Source: CAZEMR01 sp964513465
GTDB lineage: Bacteria; Bacteroidota; Ignavibacteria; Kapaibacteriales; UBA2268
DNA length: 62,738 bases
Assembly: GCA_964513465.1 (NCBI GenBank)
Contig: CAZEMR010000009.1
Location: 1 to 62,738 of the forward strand
Direction of reading: 5' to 3'
Below are positions 36,829-46,296 of this stretch, piece after piece. The position numbers and the translations under genes are program-made. Under the pieces are notes generated by a model, which had not been told where the DNA came from, did not search any database, and saw only the letters and a list, made by a program, of their open reading frames with translations. Position 1 is the first letter of the stretch. Each line of letters opens with the position of its first letter.

Positions 36829-37716
36829 ATGTTTATCGGAGAATTAGCCGCATTAGGCGCGGCGTTTTTGTGGTCGACCTCGTCATTTGTTTTCACAACA
36901 GCTTCACTGCGCATCGGCACCATCCAGCTTAATGTCTCGCGGATGGTACTGGCGGCGATTTTGTTGATGATAACGATAGCCCTCTTCGGAATTAATTATA
37001 GTATGACGACGCCACAGGTGGTTTATTTATCAATCAGCGGATTTATCGGCCTGGTGATCGGCGATACCGCGCTCTTCAAGGCATTCAAAGAAATCGGGCC
37101 GCGGGTGTCGATGCTGCTGATGTCATTTAATCCCGCAATTGCCGCGCTTACGGCATATTTCCTGATCGGCGAAACGCTCAGCCTGTGGGTGGTTGTCGGT
37201 ATCGGTATAACACTTGCCGGAATATTCATCGTTATCCTCGAGCGTCCCGGCGGAGTCGAAAAAAAATTCCACATTACCAAAGCCGGCGTATTCTTCGGAT
37301 TCATTGCAGCCGCCGGCCAGGGTATCGGCCTTGTGTTTGCGAAAATGGCATATCAGGAGGGCGACATCCACAGCCTGGTGGCAACGCTCGTGCGAATCGC
37401 CGCGGCCGTGCTGACTATGCTGCCGATGGCAATGCTGCTGGGCCGCTATACCAATCCATTCCGGGTATTCCGCGATGACAAAAAATCGCTCGGGCTGGTG
37501 GCAATCGGCTCGATCATCGGCCCGTATCTGGGCATCACATTCAGCTTCCTTGCGATTATATACACAAAGGTCGGCATCGCCTCGACCCTGATGGCCACTG
37601 TGCCGATCATCATGCTGCCGCTCTCGCGTTATATATATAAAGAGCGGCTGAACTGGCAGGCAATCGCCGGCGCCATGTTCGCGGTAATGGGAGTGGCGAT
37701 ATTGTTCCTGGTCTGA
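36829..37716 (+). CDS. DMT superfamily (EamA-type) transporter
   Basis: 295-residue inner-membrane protein with ten predicted helices in two EamA repeats (~5-135 and ~150-295). The family covers exporters of amino acids, nucleobases and other metabolites and some importers; the substrate is not predictable. It diverges from a TonB receptor and is followed by the cobalamin riboswitch, so it is probably not part of the B12 operon. The start ATG has no clear Shine-Dalgarno sequence. Confidence 0.88.
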   Translation: MFIGELAALGAAFLWSTSSFVFTTASLRIGTIQLNVSRMVLAAILLMITIALFGINYSMTTPQVVYLSISGFIGLVIGDTALFKAFKEIGPRVSMLLMSFNPAIAALTAYFLIGETLSLWVVVGIGITLAGIFIVILERPGGVEKKFHITKAGVFFGFIAAAGQGIGLVFAKMAYQEGDIHSLVATLVRIAAAVLTMLPMAMLLGRYTNPFRVFRDDKKSLGLVAIGSIIGPYLGITFSFLAIIYTKVGIASTLMATVPIIMLPLSRYIYKERLNWQAIAGAMFAVMGVAILFLV

Positions 37717-37770
37717 TAAATTTGAAAAATAATTTGGAATTAAATAAATAAATTATAAATTTGGATTAAG

Positions 37771-37951
37771 ATTATTGCAGGAAGTCTCTGCGACCTGAAC
37801 GCAGAGATGGGGAAGCGGGTGAAATTCCCGCGCGGTTGCGCCGCTGTAACGGGCGACAAGTTTTTCGGGCCATCAAGGCAGCCACTGCTCGGCAAATGAG
37901 TGGGAAGGCGAAAAACAAGGACGACCCCGAAGCCAGAAGACCTGCCTGCGA
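37771..37951 (+). promoter_or_regulatory. Cobalamin riboswitch
   Basis: A clear B12 aptamer. The P1 arms GCAGG (37777-37781) and CCTGC (near 37941-37945) close it. Conserved elements appear in order: GGGAAGCGGGTGAAATTCCCG-like receptor segment split over 37810-37830, GCCGCTGTAACGGGCGACAA (37840-37859), GCCACTG (37881-37887), GGGAAGG (37902-37908), and the B12 box GAAGCCAGAAGACCTGCC (~37929-37946). It precedes a B12-uptake-like operon by about 190 nt. Binding of adenosylcobalamin or related cobalamins is expected to reduce expression. Confidence 0.95.
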
Positions 37952-37953
37952 TA

Positions 37954-37999
37954 CTCATTGATTACGGAAGTAAACATCCGCGCAAACGGATGCAATGAG
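37954..37999 (+). promoter_or_regulatory. Candidate expression-platform stem of the B12 riboswitch
   Basis: CATCCG (37975-37980) pairs with CGGATG (37987-37992) and CTCATTG (37954-37960) pairs with CAATGAG (37993-37999), leaving a 14-nt bulge on the left arm. It starts right after the aptamer. There is no T run, so control of translation or a kissing-loop contact is more likely than intrinsic termination. A further GCCC/GGGC hairpin sits at 38021-38034. Confidence 0.45.
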
Positions 38000-38144
38000 G
38001 AAATCCTGAGCACTCGCCCCGCCCCTTCATGGGCAACGCACCAGGCTATATGCTTATATGATTTCCCGCTTGCATTCGGCGATGATTAATATCGCCGCTA
38101 ATTTGCTTTATTATATATTATTTACAACAAACGGGAGATCGGTC

Positions 38145-39521
38145 ATGAAACATTTTTTCACCGCGATCATTGCATTATTTTTTGCTGCGCAATTATTAAG
38201 CGCACAGGATTTTTATGATATCGAATACGAAGTCGGCGCCCAGCCCATAGCCGTATTTCATCACCTGGAGCATGGCTGGTTCGACGTCATATGCCTCGGC
38301 CACGACGCCGATTTCGACGGCGAATACGACGAGGGCGAGGAAGCTCCCTCGTGGTGGCGCGTGCCGACGCCGGACGTGCCAATCAAATTCGACCAGTTGT
38401 TGGGCGGTGGCCCCGAAAAACTCCGCGATTTCGAATTCGGATGGCTCGGAGTGCCCGGCATGCCGTTCCGACCGGCGATTGATTATTCAGACGGCAACGG
38501 CGTTATGTATATATCCCAGAATGGCCGCATTACCTCGTATAATATGTACAGCGGCGAGATAATCGACAGCGCAATTGCCCGGTACGATGCCTCGGCCGTA
38601 TCGAAGCGCGGCGACGAGCTTTTCATCAGCGTCCCCGGCGATGACGAGGATTACGTCGTTGTTTACGACATGAGCGCTTCGGCAGCAACCCAGTTAATCA
38701 AAACGGGTTACCACGTTCAAAAAACAATTCCGTTCGAAATGAATCAGATGAATTATCTCGCAATACTCAACGAAGGCAATTTCGGAGTCGAAGGCGATTC
38801 GCATCTGAAGATCGTACGCCAGGCCGATGGCGGATACGAGCCGGTCGATGATATAACCCTCGGCGAGGGCGGCAATTACATGACGCTCAGCCACAACGGC
38901 AATCTTCTGGCCATCGTGATGAACGGCAGCCACGAGCTGATAATCTTCAGCCTGGACGAAATGGCAATCGACAAGCGAATAGCGCTGCCAACCGATGAAT
39001 ATGACGGCCCGCGCGAATGCTCCTTCGAGCGCGGCAGCGACCACGTTTATGTATCCTCGTATTCCGGAAAAAATTTCGATGTTGAACTCGATACGGAAGA
39101 AATAATCGAGATCGACGCCAAGGGCAAATCCGAGGGCATCCGGTACTGGGAGCATATTACCGAGGGAATCATCTGGTGCGTTCAGTTCCAGCCGGGAACA
39201 TATACACCTTCGAATAAAGTGATTATCCGCGCGGAAATTCTTGGCGTGGCGCAGGATAGCGAAAATTCCGCATTAAATATATATCCCAATCCCGCAAGCG
39301 ATGAATTCATTATTGAATCGAATGATATTCCCACTGGCAATACTCAAATCAGAATTGTTAATAATATCGGCGAAGTGGTACACCACAGCGAATTCATATC
39401 AAATGGCAGCCTCAATCGCCGGTTCAGCGCGGAGCGGCTTGGCCTCGGCGCGGGACATTACATTATCAGCATTTCCGGCAGCGGGTTCGATTATTCCCGC
39501 TCAATTATTATAAATAAATAA
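38145..39521 (+). CDS. Secreted propeller-like protein with T9SS sorting domain, first gene of B12 operon
   Basis: 458 residues. Signal peptide 1-21 (ends LSAQ), then repeats consistent with a YncE/DUF5074-like beta-propeller (VMYISQNGRI, ELFISVPGD, YLAILNEGNFGVEGDSHL, LLAIVMNGSHELIIFSLD, HVYVSSYSG), and a T9SS domain in the last ~85 residues (IYPNPASDEFIIES, LGAGHYIISI). The NEGNFG segment resembles one seen in BtuG-type cobalamin-binding propellers. It is the first gene after the cobalamin riboswitch, so a role in surface B12 capture is a reasonable inference. GGGAG precedes the ATG at 38145; a longer frame starts at 38058 but lacks a signal peptide at its start. Its stop overlaps the BtuB start (TAATG). 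Confidence 0.8.
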   Translation: MKHFFTAIIALFFAAQLLSAQDFYDIEYEVGAQPIAVFHHLEHGWFDVICLGHDADFDGEYDEGEEAPSWWRVPTPDVPIKFDQLLGGGPEKLRDFEFGWLGVPGMPFRPAIDYSDGNGVMYISQNGRITSYNMYSGEIIDSAIARYDASAVSKRGDELFISVPGDDEDYVVVYDMSASAATQLIKTGYHVQKTIPFEMNQMNYLAILNEGNFGVEGDSHLKIVRQADGGYEPVDDITLGEGGNYMTLSHNGNLLAIVMNGSHELIIFSLDEMAIDKRIALPTDEYDGPRECSFERGSDHVYVSSYSGKNFDVELDTEEIIEIDAKGKSEGIRYWEHITEGIIWCVQFQPGTYTPSNKVIIRAEILGVAQDSENSALNIYPNPASDEFIIESNDIPTGNTQIRIVNNIGEVVHHSEFISNGSLNRRFSAERLGLGAGHYIISISGSGFDYSRSIIINK

Positions 39522-41428
39522 TGATCCGGATTATTATAATATTGATCCTGGCGCAGGCGCTCGCTTTTGCGGGAGATAAGCAGGACAGCGTATGGCAGAT
39601 GCCGCTCGTCGATGTCGTCGGCGAGCGCATCCTGTCGATTCCCGAAATGAAATATTCGCCCAACTCGCTGATCGGACCTGATCAGATTTCGCGAAGTCAG
39701 CCCTGGCAGCTCAGCGAGGCGCTCGACCGTCAGACTGGGCTGTTCATACGCGATTACGGCGGGCTTGGCGGGATGAAGAGCATCTCGCTTCGGGGCGCCG
39801 CATCCAGCCAGACGATGGTAATGATCGACGGCATTTCGCTCAGCTCCGCGCAGACCGGAATGGCCGATTTATCAGCGCTGCCGGTGGCCCTGCTCGAAAG
39901 CGCCGAGATAATTCGCGGCGGGCAATCCGCATTTCTGGGCGGAGGCGCACTCGGAGGCGTCGTGAATTTCCGGCTGGCTCCGCTGGATAAGGATCGGGCG
40001 GTGATTTCGGCGCGGCATGGCTCTTTCGGCGAATGGCTGATTTCCGGCGGAGGCAATATAAATATATATAATTCAAGGAATTCCGCATTTGTGGAATATT
40101 CCCGAGCAGATGGCGATTATCCGATTAATACCCCCGAAGGCAGCATCCGCCGCGATAATGCCGATTACAGGAATGCGGCGTTTACGCTGGCTTCGGACAT
40201 CGAATCGATTGCGAAAGTGCGCTATTTCTTTCGGGATACCAGACGCGGAACTCCCGGCCCGGTCATCAAAGGCCGCCCCGAGGATCCGCTCGCGCGACTC
40301 AATGAATCGCACCATTTTGCGCTGATTTCTCTGAATAATTTTTTGAATAAATTTATTAATGATGAGAACTCATCATATTCGCTCGATATTTCCTTCCGCA
40401 GCCTTGCTACGGATTATTCCTCGCCCGGATCGGTGCCGGACAGCGCCCCCGGAGCAGACGCGGAATATCTCGACAACGAATTTTCCATCCATACACGAAT
40501 GAGAACACTATTCGGCGGGGGCGTGGTTGCGCTTGCCGCCGGATACTCTCATTCGCGGTTAAACGGCGAGAATATTATCGCCGAGCAAATCGGCAAAGCC
40601 CGCCGCGATGCCGCATTCGGCGCCGCTTCGTACGAGCTCGGCGGGAACGACCTCAGCGGAGTGGCCGCGCTGCGGTATGACGCATTTTCCGACGCGGGAG
40701 GTTCGCTGTCGGGATCAATCGGCGCGATGGCTGCGTTGCCGCTATCGCTGAGCGCGCGCGCAAACGCCTCGTACAATTTCCGGCCACCCTCATTCAATGA
40801 AATGTATTATTTGAATTATGGTACTGCTGACCTGCGCCCGGAGAAATCCGTTTCGCTGAATTTCGGACTCGGATTCGAGCCGGTCGATTATTTCCGGATC
40901 GGCGCGGACGCATTTTTGATCGATATGCACGACCGTATAATCGCAATCCCCCGAAGCCCGATTAGCTGGAGCGCACAGAATATCTCGCTCACCCGCAGCG
41001 CCGGAATCGAGCTTTCGGCAGATGCGGAATTCTTGGACAAAAAATTAATAATCGGCGCAAATTATTCCTACCAGCGCGTGGAGGATCGTCGCGCGGATTC
41101 ATATACATTCGGCGACCAATTGCCATACACACCTCAGGAAATGATCGGCGCCGGCGCAGACTGGATCGGCGATTGCTGGGGCGCTGGCGCGCAATTCGAA
41201 TACATCGGCCACCGTTTCTACCTTCCCGAAAACAGCGCGGAAAATCTGATGCCTGCGTATAACACATTGAATATTTACGCATTTAAAACGTTTATATTTT
41301 CCGGCGGCAAGATCGCTTTGCGTGGCGAAATCCTCAACGCATTAGATGAACGCTATGCGATAATTCTCAATTATCCGCTGCCGGGAAGATATTTCAGAGT
41401 CGGAATCACAACTAAATTTGGCGAATAA
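39521..41428 (+). CDS. btuB: TonB-dependent receptor, BtuB-type cobalamin transporter
   Basis: 635-residue outer-membrane receptor. The signal peptide (ends LAFAG) is followed by a TonB-box-like stretch, a plug domain (~45-155; RQTGLFIRDYGGLGGMKSISLRG, IRGGQSAFLGGGALGGVVNF) and a 22-strand barrel ending YFRVGITTKF. Assignment as the vitamin B12 receptor rests on the size, BtuB-like plug, position under a cobalamin riboswitch and the BtuG-like gene two places downstream. Start and stop codons overlap those of both neighbours (TAATG), so the four genes should be translated together. Confidence 0.88.
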   Translation: MIRIIIILILAQALAFAGDKQDSVWQMPLVDVVGERILSIPEMKYSPNSLIGPDQISRSQPWQLSEALDRQTGLFIRDYGGLGGMKSISLRGAASSQTMVMIDGISLSSAQTGMADLSALPVALLESAEIIRGGQSAFLGGGALGGVVNFRLAPLDKDRAVISARHGSFGEWLISGGGNINIYNSRNSAFVEYSRADGDYPINTPEGSIRRDNADYRNAAFTLASDIESIAKVRYFFRDTRRGTPGPVIKGRPEDPLARLNESHHFALISLNNFLNKFINDENSSYSLDISFRSLATDYSSPGSVPDSAPGADAEYLDNEFSIHTRMRTLFGGGVVALAAGYSHSRLNGENIIAEQIGKARRDAAFGAASYELGGNDLSGVAALRYDAFSDAGGSLSGSIGAMAALPLSLSARANASYNFRPPSFNEMYYLNYGTADLRPEKSVSLNFGLGFEPVDYFRIGADAFLIDMHDRIIAIPRSPISWSAQNISLTRSAGIELSADAEFLDKKLIIGANYSYQRVEDRRADSYTFGDQLPYTPQEMIGAGADWIGDCWGAGAQFEYIGHRFYLPENSAENLMPAYNTLNIYAFKTFIFSGGKIALRGEILNALDERYAIILNYPLPGRYFRVGITTKFGE

Positions 41429-42306
41429 TGAAATTACTTATATATATATTTCTTGCGCTCCTGCCTTTCCAGCTCGCAGCGCAATACACGCACGGCACAA
41501 TCGACCAGGTAGTCGATTTCAAGCCTGGCGAAGGCCAGAATGCGGGCCAGTCCGCGGAATTTTTTCCGGAAAATATATTCGGGCCGCCATCGGATAAAGC
41601 GCGTCAGCAGGTGCAGGCCGCAGCACCCGAGGAAGTGCTCTCCATCGGTTTCGGCGGCGAAATAGTGGTCACATTCTCGAATTTGATCGTGGCAGACGGC
41701 CCCGGCGCGGACTTCACGATATTCGAAAACGCATTTCTCAATCCCGTGACCGGTCGGGTGTTTGCAGAGCCTGCGGTCGTTTCGGTCAGCCAGGATGGCA
41801 TGATTTACCATGAATTCCCATATGATTCGCTCACGCTCGTGGGCTGCGCAGGCATCACGCCGGTCAATGGAGACAAGGACTGCTTCGATCCCGAAGAAAG
41901 CGGCGGCGACCAGTTCGATCTGTCCGACCTCGGCCTGCAATGGATTAAATTCATAAAAATCAAAGATATAAGTAAGCAAGTGAAGGGCAATCCCCAGCAT
42001 CCGTATTATGATCCGATAATCACGGGATTTGATCTGGACGCGGTCGCAGGGCTGCACCTCAGTGAGCAGGTCACCGGTGTGGATGATGTCATTGAAAAAT
42101 CAATTATAATTAAACAGAATCAAATAATAATATCTCCGGAATTATTATCAAATGCAGGCGAATATCGCATTGCTGATATTACCGGCAGGATTATTATGCA
42201 GGGCAAAATCAAATCCAATATATATGTAAATGATTTGAACGCAGGCGCTTACGTATTTCAGGCGATAATCGGTGAAGATATATTTTTCAGGAAATTTATT
42301 AGATGA
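41428..42306 (+). CDS. T9SS-sorted cell-surface protein of the B12 operon
   Basis: 292 residues. Signal peptide 1-19 (ends LAAQ), a beta-rich domain with the motif ADGPGADFTIFENAF (89-103) and SGGDQFDLSDLGL (158-170), and a compact T9SS-type C-terminal domain (GEYRIADITGR, LNAGAYVFQAI, RKFIR). The DGPG/FENAF family is known to me from cell-surface proteins with varied sorting signals, without a clear function. Two cysteines (140, 152) may form a disulfide. Overlap with btuB upstream (TAATG) and the lipoprotein downstream (ATGA) ties it to cobalamin uptake; I infer a surface-exposed B12-binding or receptor-assembly role. Confidence 0.8.
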   Translation: MKLLIYIFLALLPFQLAAQYTHGTIDQVVDFKPGEGQNAGQSAEFFPENIFGPPSDKARQQVQAAAPEEVLSIGFGGEIVVTFSNLIVADGPGADFTIFENAFLNPVTGRVFAEPAVVSVSQDGMIYHEFPYDSLTLVGCAGITPVNGDKDCFDPEESGGDQFDLSDLGLQWIKFIKIKDISKQVKGNPQHPYYDPIITGFDLDAVAGLHLSEQVTGVDDVIEKSIIIKQNQIIISPELLSNAGEYRIADITGRIIMQGKIKSNIYVNDLNAGAYVFQAIIGEDIFFRKFIR

Positions 42307-43367
42307 AAAAATATCTGATTCTCACATTGCTAATGATTGCCGCTTGCGCCGAACCTCCGACGGATGCCACTCATAATCCTGTGGATAAACCAACCAGAGG
42401 CGCGCTGATTTTGTGCGAAGGGCTATGGCATTATGAGAATTCCCGCATTGATTTATATAATTTTGAAAATAATGAATATTATGAGGATTATTACGATGCG
42501 GCGAACAATGGCCGACCTCTGGGCGATGTTGCTAACCACATTGTATTACTTGGGGATACAGCGCTGATTGCTATGACTTCGTCGAATATAATCGAGGCAG
42601 TCGATGTCCGCTCGGGCCTCTCGATTGCCCGTCTGGAATTCGCTGAAAACCTCGCGCCGCGGCATATCGCGATCGTCAGCGACAGCTCGGCGTGGTTCTC
42701 GTCGCTGTTCAAACATGCGATTTACGAATTCGATCCGCGCAGCCTGCGATTGACCGGACGCCGCATTCAGACCGGCCCCGCGCCTGAGGATATTATATAT
42801 ATTAATGGCAAAATCTTTACCGCGAATTCCGGATACGGCGATTATTTATACGATCGCGAGGGCGCCGGAACTATCTCGGTGATCGATCCAATCGCAGGGG
42901 TCGAGACCGACCGTCTGTGGTGCGGTCCGAATCCGATGCGGCTGGCAGCGGCGCCCGATGGCCGGCATTTGGTTGCCGCATATTTCAATCTGCCGTCGCG
43001 GCCGGATTCCGCAGGCGGCGTGGTTATTTATAACATTAGAACACTCGAGCGGGTCGATTCAGCCCGGCTGATGCTGACGCCGCTGTCGCGCATTGCGGTC
43101 GATTCGGAATATATATATTGCATTACCCGCAGCGGAATAATGCAATTTTTGATTAGTAATTCAAAATTAAATGGAAAATTAATTATTCAAAATCCTGATA
43201 CAAGCGAATTCTGGCTGGCGCTGGCGGCCTCGCCCGACGGCCGCATCTGGACCGGCAACGCACGAAATTATCATATCGGCGGAGAAATTCGCATATATTC
43301 ATCCTATGGCAATCTTCTGCACACCTTACAAACAGGTATGAATCCCAGCTCGATAATTTTTTTCTGA
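42303..43367 (+). CDS. BtuG-like surface lipoprotein, beta-propeller
   Basis: 354 residues. Lipoprotein signal with lipidation Cys at 15 (IAAC). The rest is a seven-bladed YncE/DUF5074-type propeller with BtuG signatures: LCEGLWHYENSRIDLYNF (compare LNEGN...NSxLxYY of the family) and GRPLGDVANHI, then SSNIIEAVDVRSG and later blades. In Bacteroides, BtuG caps BtuB on the outside and binds cobalamin very tightly; here the gene ends the riboswitch-controlled btuB operon, matching that role. Its ATG overlaps the previous stop (ATGA). I leave the symbol blank because orthology has not been tested. Confidence 0.85.
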   Translation: MKKYLILTLLMIAACAEPPTDATHNPVDKPTRGALILCEGLWHYENSRIDLYNFENNEYYEDYYDAANNGRPLGDVANHIVLLGDTALIAMTSSNIIEAVDVRSGLSIARLEFAENLAPRHIAIVSDSSAWFSSLFKHAIYEFDPRSLRLTGRRIQTGPAPEDIIYINGKIFTANSGYGDYLYDREGAGTISVIDPIAGVETDRLWCGPNPMRLAAAPDGRHLVAAYFNLPSRPDSAGGVVIYNIRTLERVDSARLMLTPLSRIAVDSEYIYCITRSGIMQFLISNSKLNGKLIIQNPDTSEFWLALAASPDGRIWTGNARNYHIGGEIRIYSSYGNLLHTLQTGMNPSSIIFF

Positions 43368-43382
43368 TCATTCGTCTGCATC

Positions 43383-43425
43383 TTTTTTCGGAAAGCTCAT
43401 CAAAAATTTGAATTTTCCGAAAAAA
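43383..43425 (+). terminator. Hairpin terminator after the B12 operon
   Basis: TTTTTTCGGAAA (43383-43394) is complementary to TTTCCGAAAAAA (43414-43425), a 12-bp stem around a 19-nt A/T-rich loop. It lies 15 nt after the BtuG-like stop and is followed by ATTATTTTAT. Confidence 0.55.
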
Positions 43426-43474
43426 TTATTTTATATTGGAAGTCTTTTGTAATGACCAATTTAAACTGAACCGA

Positions 43475-46282
43475 ATGACCGAGAATATCAAACCGCGGCA
43501 GCCGCGCGACAAATCAATACAGGTGCGCGGAGCACGAATAAATAACCTTAAGGGAATATCGCTCGATATCCCGCGAAACCGCCTGACCGTCGTTACCGGT
43601 GTGTCGGGATCGGGCAAGTCCTCGCTCGCCTTCGATACAATCTATGCCGAAGGGCAGCGCCGATTCGTCGAGTCGCTGTCGGCTTATGCCCGGCAATTTC
43701 TGGAACGCATGAACAAACCCGACGTCGATCAGATCACCGGATTGCCGCCGGCAATCGCAATCGAGCAGCGGCCGCCATCACGGAATCCACGATCGACCGT
43801 GGGCACAACGACCGAAATTTATGACTACCTGCGCCTGCTTTATGGCCGTATTGGCCGCACTATCTGCAAGGACTGCAGCGAGGAAGTCGCCAAGAATTCG
43901 CCTGCCAGCGTATTGAAGCAGCTCAAAAAGCTGGGCGATGACGCGAAATTATACGTAATGTTCCAGCTTTCTCCGAAAATCAGCAATGTCCGCAGCGAGC
44001 TCGAAAAATACCGCAAGGAAGGCTTCTTCCGCGTCGTGCTCGAGGATTCGAACGAGATAATCGACCTCGAGACCGACAAGCTCTCGCCCCGCGTATTTGT
44101 CGATGATATATATATATTAGTCGATAGAATGGTGCTGCGCGAGGACGAGGACACGCTCAGCCGCCTTGCCGATTCGATCGAGACGGCCTTCCGCTACGGC
44201 GAGGGTCGCATGGCTGTGCGCCATTTGCAGAAATCTAAAACGCATAAATTCAGCGAACACTACGAATGCGCAAATTGCGAAATAATTTATCTCGAACCCG
44301 AGCCGCGCCTCTTTTCGTTTAATAATCCGTATGGCGCATGTCCGAGCTGCCAGGGCTTCGGACGCACGGTGGGCATCGACGACGACCTCGTATTTCCCGA
44401 CAAAAGCCGCTCGCTCAAAAAACATGCGATACACCCATTCAAAACGCAGGGATTCTCGCAGCACCACCGCGCGCTTATGAAAATTGCTCCGAAATATGAA
44501 ATTCCGGTCGATAAACCGGTGCATTCTCTCAACGAGAAGCAGATGAAAATCGTAATGGACGGCAAGGACGATTACATCGGCGTAAACGGCTTTTTCCGGA
44601 TGCTCGAGGAAAAGAGCTACAAGATGCATTACCGCGTGCTGCTGAGCCGTTATCGCGGCTATACGACATGTCCTGCATGTGGCGGTTCGCGACTTCGCAC
44701 ATCAGCCCGGCAGGTATTCGTCGGCGATCGTAATATCCCGGAATTAATCAAAATGCCGCTCAATCATATTATGGAATATTTCAATAATTTGAATTTGAGC
44801 AGACAGAATCAGAAGGTTGCCGCGCAGGTGCTGCACGAGATCAAGTGGCGGTTGCGGCTGCTGGTGGATATCGGGCTGGAATACCTTACGCTCTCGCGGC
44901 TGAGTCATACGCTTTCGGGCGGCGAGGCACAGCGGATCAATCTTGCCACGGCGCTGGGGTCATCGCTCGTGGGCACGCTCTATGTGCTCGACGAACCAAG
45001 CATCGGTATGCATCCCCACGACACCAACCGACTTATGAATATATTATTCAAAATCCGAAATCTGGGCAATACCATAATCGTGGTCGAGCATGATCTGGAC
45101 ATCATCCGCCAGGCCGATTATATCGCCGACATCGGCCCCGCAGCGGGCGAGCTCGGCGGCGAGCTTACGTATTTCGGCACAATCGATGATATTACAAAAT
45201 CCGAGCGCTCGATTACCGGAAAATATATTTCGGGCAAGGAAAAAATCGATTTAAAGAAAAAATTCCGTAAATGGGATAAATCCATTACGATTATGAAGCC
45301 CCACCAGCATAATCTAATGATCGATGAAGTCGATTTCCCGATCAAAGCGATGACTGTGGTGACCGGCATTTCCGGCTCGGGCAAGAGCACCCTGGTGCAT
45401 GACATACTATACGGCGGGCTCAAGAAAATCCGCGGCGGGTACACCGGCCGGGTGGGTTATTTCGATAAAATTATCGGTGGGGAAGAGATCGAGCAGATCG
45501 AACTCGTCGATCAGTCGCCCATTGGCCGCAGCTCGCGATCGACTCCGGCAACATATACAAAAGTATTCGATTCGATTCGCGAATTATTCGCCCAGACCCA
45601 GCTCGCGCGCCAACTCGGATATAAACCCGGTCATTTTTCGTTCAATGTGGCCGGTGGCCGCTGCGACGTATGCGAGGGCGAGGGCCAGGTCACGGTCGAA
45701 ATGCAGTTCCTGCCGGACGTCCACCTCGAATGCGAGGCCTGCAAAGGCACCCGCTACAAAAAGGAGGCCCGCTCGGTGCTATACAAGGATAAATCCATTG
45801 TCGATGTGCTGCATATGACAATCGACCAGGCGGCGGAATTCTTCAAGGGCAGCCGCAAAATCGAGAAAAAGCTGCGGATACTGCAGGACGTCGGACTCGG
45901 CTATTTGCGGCTCGGACAGCCCAGCACCATGCTATCCGGCGGCGAATCGCAGCGCATCAAGCTGGCCAATCATCTGGAATCGCAGAAAAGGTCAGATACA
46001 TTATTTATATTCGACGAGCCCACTACCGGCCTGCATATTGCGGATATTTCCAAATTGCTGGATTGCTTCGATAAATTAGTCAAAAACGGGCATACGGTAG
46101 TGGTAATCGAGCACAACCTGCATGTGATCGCCTCGGCCGACTGGATAATCGATCTCGGGCCGGGTGCCGGAGAGAATGGCGGCAAAATCGTAATAACAGG
46201 CACTCCGCGGCAGATTGTCAAAAATAAAACATCGCTGACAGCAGAAGCGCTGCGCGATTTTTATGAAATTGAAAAGCATTGA
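43475..46282 (+). CDS. uvrA: Excinuclease ABC subunit A
   Basis: 935 residues, full length. UvrA recognises bulky DNA lesions and loads UvrB in nucleotide excision repair. Two ABC modules are present: Walker A motifs GVSGSGKSSL (42-51) and GISGSGKSTL (~640), ABC signatures LSGGEAQRINLA and LSGGESQRIKLA, and Walker B motifs VLDEPSIG and IFDEPTTG. Zinc-binding cysteine pairs CANC/CPSC and CDVC/CEAC are intact. The ATG at 43475 is preferred over a TTG at 43436 because it starts near the conserved IQVRGARINNLK. It appears to be a single-gene unit. Confidence 0.97.
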   Translation: MTENIKPRQPRDKSIQVRGARINNLKGISLDIPRNRLTVVTGVSGSGKSSLAFDTIYAEGQRRFVESLSAYARQFLERMNKPDVDQITGLPPAIAIEQRPPSRNPRSTVGTTTEIYDYLRLLYGRIGRTICKDCSEEVAKNSPASVLKQLKKLGDDAKLYVMFQLSPKISNVRSELEKYRKEGFFRVVLEDSNEIIDLETDKLSPRVFVDDIYILVDRMVLREDEDTLSRLADSIETAFRYGEGRMAVRHLQKSKTHKFSEHYECANCEIIYLEPEPRLFSFNNPYGACPSCQGFGRTVGIDDDLVFPDKSRSLKKHAIHPFKTQGFSQHHRALMKIAPKYEIPVDKPVHSLNEKQMKIVMDGKDDYIGVNGFFRMLEEKSYKMHYRVLLSRYRGYTTCPACGGSRLRTSARQVFVGDRNIPELIKMPLNHIMEYFNNLNLSRQNQKVAAQVLHEIKWRLRLLVDIGLEYLTLSRLSHTLSGGEAQRINLATALGSSLVGTLYVLDEPSIGMHPHDTNRLMNILFKIRNLGNTIIVVEHDLDIIRQADYIADIGPAAGELGGELTYFGTIDDITKSERSITGKYISGKEKIDLKKKFRKWDKSITIMKPHQHNLMIDEVDFPIKAMTVVTGISGSGKSTLVHDILYGGLKKIRGGYTGRVGYFDKIIGGEEIEQIELVDQSPIGRSSRSTPATYTKVFDSIRELFAQTQLARQLGYKPGHFSFNVAGGRCDVCEGEGQVTVEMQFLPDVHLECEACKGTRYKKEARSVLYKDKSIVDVLHMTIDQAAEFFKGSRKIEKKLRILQDVGLGYLRLGQPSTMLSGGESQRIKLANHLESQKRSDTLFIFDEPTTGLHIADISKLLDCFDKLVKNGHTVVVIEHNLHVIASADWIIDLGPGAGENGGKIVITGTPRQIVKNKTSLTAEALRDFYEIEKH

Positions 46283-46296
46283 TATAATTAAATAAA

